Of a stretch of DNA of 43,660 nucleotides, positions 33,785 through 41,440 are shown piece by piece. A program made the translations under genes and the position numbers. How positions within the stretch are numbered: position 1 is the stretch's first letter; every line of letters begins with the position of its first letter. A model generated the notes under the pieces. It saw only the letters and a list, made by a program, of their open reading frames with translations, was not told the origin of the DNA and searched no databases. This DNA is from a virus. Where the stretch lies: positions 1-43,660 of IMG/VR virus record IMGVR_UViG_3300019884_000126. One strand, given 5' to 3'.

Positions 33785-35638
33785 CTAACCAAGTTGTTGT
33801 CGAATTTGTTCAATTGCTGGTGGAGTTGCATTTTGAACAGTATTTTGTGCTTGTGGCCCACCCATTATTTCTTGTCCCGAATTACCTTGTTCGAGATTTG
33901 CGGCATAGGCTTCTTGAGATTTTAATTGAGCCTGTCCCTCATTAATCTTGGCAATCATCGCTAATCTCGCCATTTCACTTAAATGCCCAATTACCTTTTC
34001 ATTTCGGTAACCACATTTATAGGCAGCTTCTCGAATTACAGCAGGATGTAGTGACAGAATTGGATAATTTTGTAACACGGCCATGAATTTCAGGAAGTTC
34101 TTTTCCTCGACCTCATTTGTAACCGGCGATTGAGAATTAACTGAGATATTCACATCAAAATCGGCTCCATCATCTAATTGGTCAGATGAGACTACTTCAT
34201 AAGTTTCCTGAAGTAAATTGACTTCATCTCCAACTTCTTGCTCATCGGCAGTCCGTTTAATGAAAAAGTCATTGGAAAATCTCTCAATTATGACATTTAA
34301 TGTCTCTTTGGCAATTTCACATAACCACTCGGCCACAACTATTCGATCTGAATCCTCTCTAATTCGAGTTCTTGCTTCAATTGTATTTGCTTCAGTGGCA
34401 GTGACTCTATCTGAAACTCCTCTTTGGTTATTGGAAGTTCCACTTATTTTGTCGAATTCAACTGTTCCAATCTGATATGTTGAAACAATTGAAGCATCAA
34501 GCGGCGCATTGTTGATCGGCCTAATTGCATCTGGAATTTTAGTTTCAATAATTGTCCCATCAGGAGAATTTATGAATTTATCTTTCTCATCTGGCTCAAT
34601 TGAATCTTTCTGAGCCTGCCACATTTGTCTCGCACGTCTACGGTGTTGACGCATTTGTTCGCGAGATTCATTAATTTCATCTTGTGGATTTATCCAATTG
34701 TAAATTACTGGAATTGGATACCAACCTGCCCGCCGAATATCAAATCTCAAGCCAAAAAGTGGCAATCTGTTAAATGTTTCATTGTAGATCCACTTATGCG
34801 GCGACGCATTAAATATGTTGAATTCTTTTTTTCGCAGATCCCAGATCTTCCAGATTTTAACATAATCTCCTTGGGATTCGAGATCTTTCTCATCGGAATA
34901 CGGATCAAAATAATAATCATCAGATCTCCCACCCGCCCAATCTTTTTTGGGATCTACATTATCGAGGAATTTCTTATTGGCAATTAAATCTTCAGATCTG
35001 ACATACTCATAATAACCAACCCAATTACATCGGCCAATATCATGAGAATCAGAACCACCGACACGAAATCTATGAGCAGGGATTCGTTTAAAGTAGACCC
35101 ATTCCTTTTCGGGTATTTCATCTGGTTCATTTAAAACTTTCCCAAGATCATTATCATTCCCACTCACATCTTCATAGTCACTTTTCAGTATAGGTAAACC
35201 AGCATTAGGATTTAATATCCAATTTGCCCCATAACCCACTTCAATCATTCCAAAGTATGACCATGAATCTAAGATTGCCATATCAATCTCTTGCGAGAAT
35301 TTAAGAGCTGAATCTTGGATGAATGTATTTAATGTATCTTCTTTGAGTCTGGCAACTCTGTAGGCAAATTCAGGATTAAATTCTTCTTTCCAAGGTTTGG
35401 GTGAGATTTTAAACTCTGGCCGAGTAAAAAGCATCGCCGGACGCTTAATTCGTATGGAGGAATATATCAAATTGAGCGAATATTTGCAATTGACTCCAGA
35501 TGACCGGCCTTCAATATATTCATTAAGTCTCTTACAACGAAATCGCTTTTCCCAATCGGCAAAGTATTTCTCTGCCCCTTCGATTCGAGAGAACCAGTGA
35601 TCTGTTAATTCGGAGTCTTTTATTTCTTTTGGGGTCAT
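33785..35638 (-). CDS. portal protein, P22/podovirus type (617 aa)
   Basis: Length and position (between the lysis-like/terminase genes and the scaffold) fit a portal. Residues 1-60 are helical (ELTDHWFSRIEGAEKYFADWEKRF), and the wing/stem region has WINPQDEINESREQMRQHRRRARQMWQAQK (about 310-345). The clip/crown part shows TEANTIEARTRIREDSDRIVVAEWL with a long C-terminal helix and a Gln-rich tail (about 570-617). It would form the dodecameric ring through which DNA is packaged and ejected. The ATG overlaps the preceding gene's region without a strong ribosome-binding site. Confidence 0.85.
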   Translation of the reverse strand: MTPKEIKDSELTDHWFSRIEGAEKYFADWEKRFRCKRLNEYIEGRSSGVNCKYSLNLIYSSIRIKRPAMLFTRPEFKISPKPWKEEFNPEFAYRVARLKEDTLNTFIQDSALKFSQEIDMAILDSWSYFGMIEVGYGANWILNPNAGLPILKSDYEDVSGNDNDLGKVLNEPDEIPEKEWVYFKRIPAHRFRVGGSDSHDIGRCNWVGYYEYVRSEDLIANKKFLDNVDPKKDWAGGRSDDYYFDPYSDEKDLESQGDYVKIWKIWDLRKKEFNIFNASPHKWIYNETFNRLPLFGLRFDIRRAGWYPIPVIYNWINPQDEINESREQMRQHRRRARQMWQAQKDSIEPDEKDKFINSPDGTIIETKIPDAIRPINNAPLDASIVSTYQIGTVEFDKISGTSNNQRGVSDRVTATEANTIEARTRIREDSDRIVVAEWLCEIAKETLNVIIERFSNDFFIKRTADEQEVGDEVNLLQETYEVVSSDQLDDGADFDVNISVNSQSPVTNEVEEKNFLKFMAVLQNYPILSLHPAVIREAAYKCGYRNEKVIGHLSEMARLAMIAKINEGQAQLKSQEAYAANLEQGNSGQEIMGGPQAQNTVQNATPPAIEQIRQQLG

Positions 35639-36472
35639 TTAACTTAATTTAATTTTCGCCGGACTCGAATTTGGTTCCGTAACTACTAGAACTAATCCAG
35701 TGAGTATGATTATTTTCTTAACCAAACCTTCTAACTGAATTTCCCCATCAATTCCATTAACATCTGGCAGTTCGGGAATGTCGTAATTGCCAATGATCTC
35801 ATTAGTTAATTGATTATTGTTGTTCCAATCCTGATCTAATTGATACGGCATCGGTAATTCAGAATGGGTCATTTTTATTACATCAATGACTCCTTTATTT
35901 GCTTGTCTCGCTGCATTTTTAATGACATACATCCGACCAACTTTATCTTGATCTGATGAACCATTCTCAGTCTCTTTGAGATATGATGCCATTACAAAAT
36001 CTTCATAGTTTGACTTTGTATATTTCTCCATTTGGGACTCAATGGAAGGTTCGTAATAATTTCCCGAAAGGGGTTTCATCCTTGAGAAAGTTAAACCTTC
36101 AAATTCGCCAATCTCATCAAATTCCCCAGTCGGCGCCATTAAAGATGTTTTTCCCCCAGTGTATGAATTCGGCGTATTAAATCTAATCGGCCCAGAAATA
36201 TTTTCATTAGCCGCTTGCAAATCAATTTGCCAAACTGGGTCGTTAGAATCGACCATTTGGAGAGTTATTCCTGAAATTTGGGCAGCTTCCTGTACTGATT
36301 TTCCCCAACTTCTGGATGGATGAGTATATTTATTCCTAATTGATCTCGCCACGACTCTCTTGAGATCGAGAGATTTCTCATGTGGGATATCTGCATAGAT
36401 TATAGATGCCACAAGAAACTGCTCATAACTCATTTGTTGAGATCTTGCTGAAAGTGAACTTAAATAACTCAT
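35639..36472 (-). CDS. possible cell-wall-hydrolase-like protein (277 aa), tentative
   Basis: Two similar segments, FLVASIIYADIPHEK...RVVARSIRNKYTHPSRSWGKSV (about 18-63) and FVMASYLKETENGSSDQDKVGRMYVIKNAARQ (about 160-193), faintly resemble the first half of SleB-type cell-wall hydrolases ('IYGEA...VAxxxxNR'). The catalytic glutamate is not obvious in the first (AD instead of GE). The C-terminus has a hydrophobic segment (KKIIILTGLVLVV, about 254-267). The adjacent small membrane protein looks holin-like, so this could be a lysis pair. It is also possible that it is a virion protein. Good AGGAG. Confidence 0.4.
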   Translation of the reverse strand: MSYLSSLSARSQQMSYEQFLVASIIYADIPHEKSLDLKRVVARSIRNKYTHPSRSWGKSVQEAAQISGITLQMVDSNDPVWQIDLQAANENISGPIRFNTPNSYTGGKTSLMAPTGEFDEIGEFEGLTFSRMKPLSGNYYEPSIESQMEKYTKSNYEDFVMASYLKETENGSSDQDKVGRMYVIKNAARQANKGVIDVIKMTHSELPMPYQLDQDWNNNNQLTNEIIGNYDIPELPDVNGIDGEIQLEGLVKKIIILTGLVLVVTEPNSSPAKIKLS

Positions 36473-36476
36473 TTAA

Positions 36477-36665
36477 TTATCTCCTAGGAATTCCAATATG
36501 ATAATTACCGATTCCAAAAAGTCCCAATATCCAAATTAGTAATACTATTACAACTACTACATTGATTATAGTTTTAAACGGCTGATCAAGCGGAAGGTAG
36601 TTATTCACTAACCACATAATTACTCCAACGACAATTAAAATTATCAATAATTGAATTAGGTCCAT
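36477..36665 (-). CDS. small two-span membrane protein, Thivi_2564-like (62 aa)
   Basis: Two hydrophobic helices, LIQLLIILIVVGVIMWLVNN (residues 3-22) and IINVVVVIVLLIWILGLFG (33-51), are joined by a short loop with PLDQP. This resembles small membrane proteins of the Thivi_2564 type from phages. Size and topology are those of a class II-like holin. It lies between the large terminase and a possible hydrolase. AAGGAAA precedes the ATG. A non-lysis membrane role is possible. Confidence 0.7.
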   Translation of the reverse strand: MDLIQLLIILIVVGVIMWLVNNYLPLDQPFKTIINVVVVIVLLIWILGLFGIGNYHIGIPRR

Positions 36666-36685
36666 TTAAGTTTTTCCTTAATTAT

Positions 36686-38260
36686 TCATTGATCCTGAAA
36701 TTGGTCGTAATAATTTGATTGTTTAAGTGCTTTAATTCGTTTAACCAGGCCAAAGAATGATCTCTCAGATGGCTTGCGAATTTCAACATTCCGATTCATT
36801 AAATGTGATGCACAGTAATATCTTAAACAGTCATAACTATGGTCTGTAATTTTAGTATCTCTATCGTCCGAATAGATATTCTTGCCGTTTATAGTATCAA
36901 GAAGTAACTTCTTTTGAGCTTTGAGTTGACGAATTGCATGAAAACATCCATACTTCGTCCTTAAATAACTCTCGGCATATTTGGCCGGCGGAGCTTTGAA
37001 AAAGAAGATTCGTGGAGATCCTAAATTACCAGTGAGTGGATTTATGAGATTTGACTCAACTCTGAGTAATTCATTGATTCGATTTCTCGTTGCAAATTCA
37101 TTATTATCAGCGGGCGTCCAAAAGATTTCTGGTGATCCTGAAAATTCTTCACTTGAATCAGTATATTCATTGGCAACAGTCCAAAATCCGCCATATTTTT
37201 CCCCCGTCTTCTTGAAAATGGCCGGATCTGCTAAATTATTACTGTAGTATTCATTTCCACTTAAATCATTAATATTTTTTCGATGAATACTTATGACTTT
37301 ATCTTCTAGATAATATTCCCGATAACAGTAATGAAATCCCTTGTACGATGCAAACCATAAACAACAAGTTGGAGAAGATGCTCCGTGATCCAAAACTCTA
37401 GAGAGTGAGGCTTTTTTAATTAAATTCTCAATAAATAACTCGACTTCAGGTGAGATTTCAATAATTGAATCTTCTGAAACCTGATGAATCGCCCCTTCTC
37501 CCTGCCCTATTTTCCCATCAACATATCTCGCAATCCATTCGGGATCACGAGTTAACATGTTATCTAAGTTTTCTTTAGGAAGGGCTTTATTATCCCGAGA
37601 AGATGACCATACATAATCATTTGATTGTGACCATTTTAATCTAAACTCATCAGATTGAGGATGGAATCTTTGGATTAAATAGTGTAACTCTCCCTCATCT
37701 GGTGGGTTAATTAAAATGAATGAGTAGACTGGAACTAATGGTTTATTCGTATGTTCATTGAGTGGCCAGTTTGGATCTAATTCTAAGAGATCTTCTGGAA
37801 CCTGTGCATCGGCCTTTCTCCCTAATCTCGCATCTAGAGCTAAATAAATTGATTCAGAAATCTCTTCTGCTTGATCAAGTAACATGAAATTAATCTCAAG
37901 TGACTTAATTGATCCAAGATCTGCATTATCAAAATGCATGAAGTAAACTTCTGAACCATTAATTAGCCTTAAATATCCTCGTCCATCGGCCCTAGCTCCG
38001 CCGAATTCCTCTTTGTAAAGATTTGATGGGCAAAGTTGGTAGAATGTCTGTGCAGTTGTCTTCATCAAGTCGGTATATTTTAATCGGCCGACTACTGCTC
38101 TTGAGTTTGGAAATTTTAATAGGAGTAATAGTAGTTTGTAACAGGCAACAAATGTCTTTCCAGCCCCGTAACCGGAGTTAAAAAGTATTGAACGTTTTGT
38201 GGAATTTAGGAAATAAACTTGGGCGGCAGATGAGGGTTCTATTGTGAGATCAATGCTCAT
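36686..38260 (-). CDS. terL: terminase large subunit (524 aa)
   Basis: Walker A GYGAGKT (residues 30-36) and Walker B FMLLDQAEE (125-133) form the packaging ATPase. The C-terminal nuclease shows VLDHGAS (about D291) and, near the end, DTKITDHSYDCLRYY (about 466-480) with D-H-x-x-D. These are the RNase H-fold acidic residues. It is expected to cut concatemers and drive DNA through the portal. The gene is the fifth of the late arm. No Shine-Dalgarno sequence is strong before the ATG at 38260. Confidence 0.93.
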   Translation of the reverse strand: MSIDLTIEPSSAAQVYFLNSTKRSILFNSGYGAGKTFVACYKLLLLLLKFPNSRAVVGRLKYTDLMKTTAQTFYQLCPSNLYKEEFGGARADGRGYLRLINGSEVYFMHFDNADLGSIKSLEINFMLLDQAEEISESIYLALDARLGRKADAQVPEDLLELDPNWPLNEHTNKPLVPVYSFILINPPDEGELHYLIQRFHPQSDEFRLKWSQSNDYVWSSSRDNKALPKENLDNMLTRDPEWIARYVDGKIGQGEGAIHQVSEDSIIEISPEVELFIENLIKKASLSRVLDHGASSPTCCLWFASYKGFHYCYREYYLEDKVISIHRKNINDLSGNEYYSNNLADPAIFKKTGEKYGGFWTVANEYTDSSEEFSGSPEIFWTPADNNEFATRNRINELLRVESNLINPLTGNLGSPRIFFFKAPPAKYAESYLRTKYGCFHAIRQLKAQKKLLLDTINGKNIYSDDRDTKITDHSYDCLRYYCASHLMNRNVEIRKPSERSFFGLVKRIKALKQSNYYDQFQDQ

Positions 38261-38333
38261 TGAATTAAAGATTCATGAGAGATCTCCAAAAGATGTTGGA
38301 GAGATTTCTTAAAGAATTTACTACTGAATTTAA

Positions 38334-38684
38334 TTACTCGTTTGAGATATTTTGAGATTTTGAATCTTGAGAAATCTCAGAAGCTTGAGAAACTTGTGAG
38401 ATCTCAATAGTTATTGGTTCAGTTATTCCATTATTGAATAATTGATTTAGAGCTTGTGAGACAAATGAATCAATATTTTGTGCAAAAATTTCTTTTGCTT
38501 CAAGATCTAATTTCTCTGAAGTTATCTTGAGATTGAATCTTTTGGGAGGTTTTGTTTTAGGTTCAACGAGATTCTTTCTTAAGTACGAACCTCTCTCTTT
38601 GGCTTCTTTAATTTCAGATTCAGCTTGAGAATTATCTGAGTCATTCAGTTGAATCTCGCCACTTTCAAATTCTTTAGGGTTCAT
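38334..38684 (-). CDS. hypothetical protein between terminase genes (116 aa)
   Basis: N-terminal half acidic (FESGEIQLNDSDNSQAESEI). A helical region around 60-90 reads EIFAQNIDSFVSQALNQLFNNG, and the end is Ser/Gln-rich (QVSQASEISQDSKSQ). The coding strand is unusually rich in the hexamer AATCTC/GAAATC. A small-terminase-like role is possible by position only. Upstream, at 38722-38763, lie two 18-base direct repeats. Confidence 0.6.
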   Translation of the reverse strand: MNPKEFESGEIQLNDSDNSQAESEIKEAKERGSYLRKNLVEPKTKPPKRFNLKITSEKLDLEAKEIFAQNIDSFVSQALNQLFNNGITEPITIEISQVSQASEISQDSKSQNISNE

Positions 38685-38721
38685 TTGATTTTTAGTTAGA
38701 TTATGAAGTTAGATTTTAGAA

Positions 38722-38763
38722 ATGAATAAATAATCCTAGTTATGGATGAATAAATAATCCTAG
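38722..38763. repeat. two exact 18-base direct repeats, 24-base period
   Basis: ATGAATAAATAATCCTAG at 38722-38739 recurs at 38746-38763, with a six-base spacer. The repeats stand in the gap between two small genes on the terminase side of the late arm. The next 15 bases (GGCGGCGGCCTACGG) are unusually G+C-rich. They could be a packaging (pac/cos-like) recognition site for the small terminase, a regulatory site or a leftover duplication. Confidence 0.85.
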
Positions 38764-38801
38764 GCGGCGGCCTACGGCCTGGCTTTATTTACATTCAATT
38801 T

Positions 38802-39053
38802 TCAGATCTCATCATTAGCCGTTGGACTTTTTATATCAATTAAAAATGGTACCGTATGAACATGTTTTAGGGATTTGTTCATTAGGTAAGTTTTTACATC
38901 ATTTACTGCCTCTATGAAACTCCCCGAATGTTCAAAATGCAGGTTACCTAAAATCGGCCCCTTTTTGTAGGTCGTATGATAAATTTGACGACCTTTTAAT
39001 TCGTCAAGTTTTACAGATGGATCAATCGGAGTTAATACTGTTTTCTCGGACAT
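38802..39053 (-). CDS. hypothetical protein (83 aa)
   Basis: Compact beta/helix mix: LKGRQIYHTTYKKGPILGNLHFEHSGSFIEAVNDVKTYLMNKSLKHVHTVPFLIDIK. No membrane segment or cysteine. It precedes the repeats in transcription order and follows the probable small terminase gene. Function unknown. Confidence 0.62.
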   Translation of the reverse strand: MSEKTVLTPIDPSVKLDELKGRQIYHTTYKKGPILGNLHFEHSGSFIEAVNDVKTYLMNKSLKHVHTVPFLIDIKSPTANDEI

Positions 39054-39089
39054 AACATTTCCAAGCCTTTCGTTTTAAAACTTTAAAAT

Positions 39090-39512
39090 CTAAAACTCTT
39101 CATCCCCAATTATCTGAGAATTTCTTGAGACATGGGGTGCAAATACATTGGCGATTTGAACTTCTGACGAGATTATGTTGAAATTGATAATTGGTTGTTT
39201 ATTTAGTTTCCCCTCCTTATTCCTTATCTCGTGTAAATCGAGAACTATTTCGGCGGCCTTGATTCTCGTATTATCAAACTTTGATTGATGCATTACTTCT
39301 GTAATTACAGATGATGCATCTTCAACTGATCCATTATTTCGATTGAGAATTTCTTTAATGTCACTTAGTTCTTGAGAGTCAGATTTTCTCTTTCTGATTT
39401 GACTAAATGTCTCCATCTCCAAATATTCCTGGGGAATTTCTGGAGTCTCTCTGAGAATATCTGTAATGTTTTCAAGATCAATTATTGAATTTGAATTTGA
39501 AACTAAAGGCAT
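39090..39512 (-). CDS. probable terminase small subunit or packaging accessory (140 aa)
   Basis: The region SQELSDIKEILNRNNGSVEDASSVITEVMHQSKFDNTRIKAAEIVLDLHEIRNKEG has the N-terminal helices and the 'K...A.IVLDLH..R' helix usual in small terminases. Position two genes before the large terminase supports this. The rest of the small-terminase core is short, so I rank it probable only. Start ATG overlaps the upstream gene. Confidence 0.6.
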   Translation of the reverse strand: MPLVSNSNSIIDLENITDILRETPEIPQEYLEMETFSQIRKRKSDSQELSDIKEILNRNNGSVEDASSVITEVMHQSKFDNTRIKAAEIVLDLHEIRNKEGKLNKQPIINFNIISSEVQIANVFAPHVSRNSQIIGDEEF

Positions 39513-39787
39513 GATTTTACCTCTTCGTTCTGAGAATTTTCAATCAGATTCTCGCGAGTTTCATTGTTTGACAAATCACTACTTTTGGATAATTGATACT
39601 TTCGAAGTGCCAGATGTAAGGGCGACCTTAAAACTCTTGCATAGGCAAAACTTTCGAGGAGTTCTTTTTCCAACGGCGATGAGTCGTGAGAAACTGTGAA
39701 AATTTGATTTAGAGATTTTGTGACTCTTTGGGATTTTAGAGTCGGCGGGTTAGTTATATTCGAGTGAAGTAAATCTGAAAGCTTCAC
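39503..39787 (-). CDS. first late-arm gene, hypothetical protein, GTG start (94 aa)
   Basis: GTG at 39787 with AAGGAA six bases upstream. The product is basic at its start (LHSNITNPPTLKSQRVTKSLNQ), helical in the middle (EKELLESFAYARVLRSPLHLALRKYQL) and acidic at the end. It overlaps the next gene by ten bases. It is first after the late promoter, about 100 bases from the inferred transcription start. Function unknown. Confidence 0.6.
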   Translation of the reverse strand: MKLSDLLHSNITNPPTLKSQRVTKSLNQIFTVSHDSSPLEKELLESFAYARVLRSPLHLALRKYQLSKSSDLSNNETRENLIENSQNEEVKSCL

Positions 39788-39828
39788 TTTAATTCCTTAC
39801 GGAAAGTTTGAGAATTTTACATTTTATC

Positions 39829-39848
39829 CTAATTCATTAAGGAATTAG
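39829..39848. promoter_or_regulatory. inverted repeat in the late-arm leader
   Basis: CTAATTC (39829-39835) and GAATTAG (39842-39848) are perfectly complementary, with a six-base spacer. The dyad lies between the late promoter and the first late gene, so it may be an operator for an activator or repressor, or a small hairpin in the leader mRNA. Confidence 0.55.
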
Positions 39849-39891
39849 TTAATCTAAGAAACCTAATAATCACTACACTAGGCAGTTACGT

Positions 39892-39920
39892 AGTATGGCA
39901 TAGTCATTAACAAAAGTCAA
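39892..39920 (-). promoter_or_regulatory. late-arm promoter, sigma-70-like
   Basis: On the minus strand, TTGACT (39920-39915) and CATACT (39897-39892) are separated by 17 bases (-35/-10 spacing ideal; four or more matches each). Transcription would begin near 39885 and enter the late arm at 39787. The -10 lies inside a sequence, TTACGTAGTATGGCA, that recurs at 42805-42819. Confidence 0.6.
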
Positions 39921-39980
39921 CTAGGGTGTTTCATTGACCTAAACGCTTAGTTGGTGTTAGCTAACTGGCTTGTAAATGAC

Positions 39981-40021
39981 TGATTTTCATGTACTTTATC
40001 CCGTAAAGCCTTTGAAAATCA
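39981..40021. other. symmetrical two-tier hairpin, candidate RNA element
   Basis: Nine pairs, TGATTTTCA (39981-39989) with TGAAAATCA (40013-40021), then a symmetric 4x4 internal loop, then five pairs, CTTTA with TAAAG, closing a five-base TCCCG loop. Its inner stem sequence ACTTTATCCCGTAAAG (39993-40008) is nearly the same as ACTTTGTCTCGTAAAG at 41441-41456. The nearby dyad GTTAGCTAAC (39956-39965) may be separate. The 354 bases 39788-40141 hold no other gene. Confidence 0.6.
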
Positions 40022-40141
40022 TTGAGAATTTGACTTTGGACCTTTAAATGCAGTACTTTGATTTTAGGGCATCAACCCATCGGTAACCGAGGTATCTTGC
40101 GAGATTCATGTTTTAATTAGATTGATGTTTTTGGAGATTAA

Positions 40142-40213
40142 ATGTTTAATGAGTTGAGGTTTGTAATTCTAGTGTCACTTCTTTATCTGTTTGCTAGGTT
40201 ATTAGGGTTTTAG
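40142..40213 (+). CDS. hydrophobic micro-ORF (23 aa)
   Basis: GGAG at 40133 lies five bases before the ATG. The product MFNELRFVILVSLLYLFARL is almost wholly hydrophobic apart from two arginines. Good ribosome-binding site and membrane character support a real product, but it is short and alone. Possible toxin or membrane factor. Confidence 0.4.
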   Translation: MFNELRFVILVSLLYLFARLLGF

Positions 40214-40291
40214 TTTTAATTACATGAAACGGCGGCGGCGAAAGCCCTTTTATAAGATAAAACTCGTGAAACGGCTGAAATTTAGGTTATT

Positions 40292-40387
40292 TTGATAAAA
40301 CATCTTTTGAGATTTTTATTAGTAATTTTCTTAATCATCTTTTGTATTTATGGAATAGTTGATTTAAGTTACTATTTATTATCATGA
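40292..40387 (+). CDS. hydrophobic micro-ORF, TTG start (31 aa)
   Basis: From TTG 40292 the frame reads IKHLLRFLLVIFLIIFCIYGIV, a strong membrane segment, ending YYLLS. The ribosome-binding site is weak (AGG). A TAAAACAT motif lies inside it at 40296-40303. The start is doubtful, so this is tentative. It resembles the 40142 frame in hydrophobicity. Confidence 0.3.
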   Translation: MIKHLLRFLLVIFLIIFCIYGIVDLSYYLLS

Positions 40388-40395
40388 TTATGAGA

Positions 40396-40430
40396 TTAGA
40401 ATTTAGAATTTAGAATTTAGAATTTAGAAT
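40396..40430. repeat. five tandem 7-base repeats (TTAGAAT)
   Basis: TTAGAAT repeats five times without change, 35 bases in all. It is followed by an AT-rich region with no gene until 40828. It may be a binding array or a slippage tract. Confidence 0.9.
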
Positions 40431-40500
40431 TATTACTTATTGTGTTTGAAGTAACTCTAGAGGTTTTAAAGTACCCGGTTCCCCTTTTGGGTCATCCGGT

Positions 40501-40735
40501 ACCCTAATATCTCAAATCTCTAATCTAATACCTAAAATCTGAAATTTCTCATTAATTATCTCTCATTTCTCATCATTTATTTCATATCTCTTATTAAGTA
40601 TCATATATCTAATACCTCATATGTCATATCTACTATGTAGTATGTGTTATCTGTTATTTCAGATCATATATCTACAATCTATTACTTGATATCTAGTATC
40701 TACTATCTGATATCTGAAACTTCACCTGATATTAT
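40501..40735. repeat. degenerate ATCT-rich array without coding frame
   Basis: I count 15 ATCT copies in about 225 bases, often as TATCTA, ATATCTG or AATCTC, with a pyrimidine-rich strand. GATATCT occurs twice near 40688 and 40709. The region is bounded on the left by a G+C-containing dyad (GTACC..GGTAC near 40471-40502) and on the right by the small plus-strand operon. GATATCT is shared with the iteron region at 42555-43003, so this may be a related protein-binding array. Confidence 0.65.
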
Positions 40736-40763
40736 CACCCTATTAACTCTATCAACTGATAAT

Positions 40764-40811
40764 ACACCTAACTCAGGTGTTTAGATTTACTTAACTTAGT
40801 TATTATATAAT
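40764..40811 (+). promoter_or_regulatory. hairpin and perfect -10 upstream of the small operon
   Basis: ACACCT (40764-40769) pairs with AGGTGT (40775-40780). A perfect TATAAT is at 40806-40811. I see no good -35 at the right distance (best TTTACT at 40786, 14 bases away), so the promoter is uncertain. If used, the transcript would begin near 40818, close to the ATG at 40828. Confidence 0.35.
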
Positions 40812-40827
40812 TGAAGTTTAACTAAAC

Positions 40828-40968
40828 ATGTGTACACTTTGCGAAATTGCTCAGGATCGATCCTCTTTCAGATTTGATACTCAGATACCCCATGAAATTC
40901 CGATCGATTCTAAGGCCATTTCTGACTCATTAATCGATACGTTAACTTTTCATGTTCACTATAGTTAA
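40828..40968 (+). CDS. hypothetical small protein (46 aa)
   Basis: Product MCTLCEIAQDRSSFRFDTQIPHEIPIDS begins with a CTLC cysteine pair. The ribosome-binding site is weak (GAAG) and the frame is short. It is the only frame that fits between the perfect -10 and the next gene. Tentative. Confidence 0.35.
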   Translation: MCTLCEIAQDRSSFRFDTQIPHEIPIDSKAISDSLIDTLTFHVHYS

Positions 40969-41074
40969 TATATCAGATTCTGGTACTAATTTACTAGTAC
41001 TAATGTCTCATGGAATTTCATGTTTTTGAGAGTTGTTGCAGAGATCTCTGAATCATGTTCTAATAGGATCACCT

Positions 41075-41287
41075 ATGTATTTCACCGATGATCAAATTTT
41101 CAGTGCCTACAAATTACTTGTAGATGCAAACGCGGCTTTGGGTTATCTAACTGAATCTCAATGTCTTGATCTATTCTTAGACAATGATTCAAAGTTAGGA
41201 CTTGACCTAATTGATTCTTCTGACGCGAAGCAATTACTATTCGCCGTCAATCGTTACGCTTATCAAGTTTCTCTGGTTACGGAGTAA
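41075..41287 (+). CDS. hypothetical helical protein (70 aa)
   Basis: I favour ATG 41075 (MYFTDDQIFSAYKLL). An upstream TTG at 41033 would add 14 residues but has no clear ribosome-binding site. The sequence is helical (DDQIFSAYKLLVDANAALGYL and SDAKQLLFAVNRYAYQVSL). It has no cysteine or membrane segment. The gene is followed by a 29-residue frame and a strong terminator, forming a small operon. Function unknown. Confidence 0.62.
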   Translation: MYFTDDQIFSAYKLLVDANAALGYLTESQCLDLFLDNDSKLGLDLIDSSDAKQLLFAVNRYAYQVSLVTE

Positions 41288-41292
41288 TTAAT

Positions 41293-41382
41293 ATGACACG
41301 TCGAATCACAATCGATCTCTATTTCTTCATGGCAAAGATTGATTGGTTGAATGATCTCTCTGAGGGTTTCTATCAGGATTAA
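41293..41382 (+). CDS. hypothetical microprotein (29 aa)
   Basis: GGAG at 41281-41284 lies eight bases upstream. The product begins MTRRITIDLYFFMAK and ends EGFYQD. It lies just before the terminator at 41404, so it is the last cistron of this small operon. Size limits confidence. Confidence 0.5.
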   Translation: MTRRITIDLYFFMAKIDWLNDLSEGFYQD

Positions 41383-41403
41383 TTTCTCACAGTTAGTTCC
41401 AAT

Positions 41404-41432
41404 GACCTCCCGTAAAACGGAGGTCTTTTTTT
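41404..41432 (+). terminator. Rho-independent terminator after the small operon
   Basis: GACCTCC (41404-41410) pairs perfectly with GGAGGTC (41419-41425), loop of eight bases, followed by seven Ts (41426-41432). It ends plus-strand transcription from the 40828-41382 operon. Confidence 0.92.
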
Positions 41433-41440
41433 ACCTAATT

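Noticed and set aside
38755-38780. GGCC-rich dyad as terminator after 38802-39053
   Set aside because: The hairpin is four bases (GGCC-GTA-GGCC) with no T run. It is only noted as part of the G+C-rich block next to the 18-base repeats.
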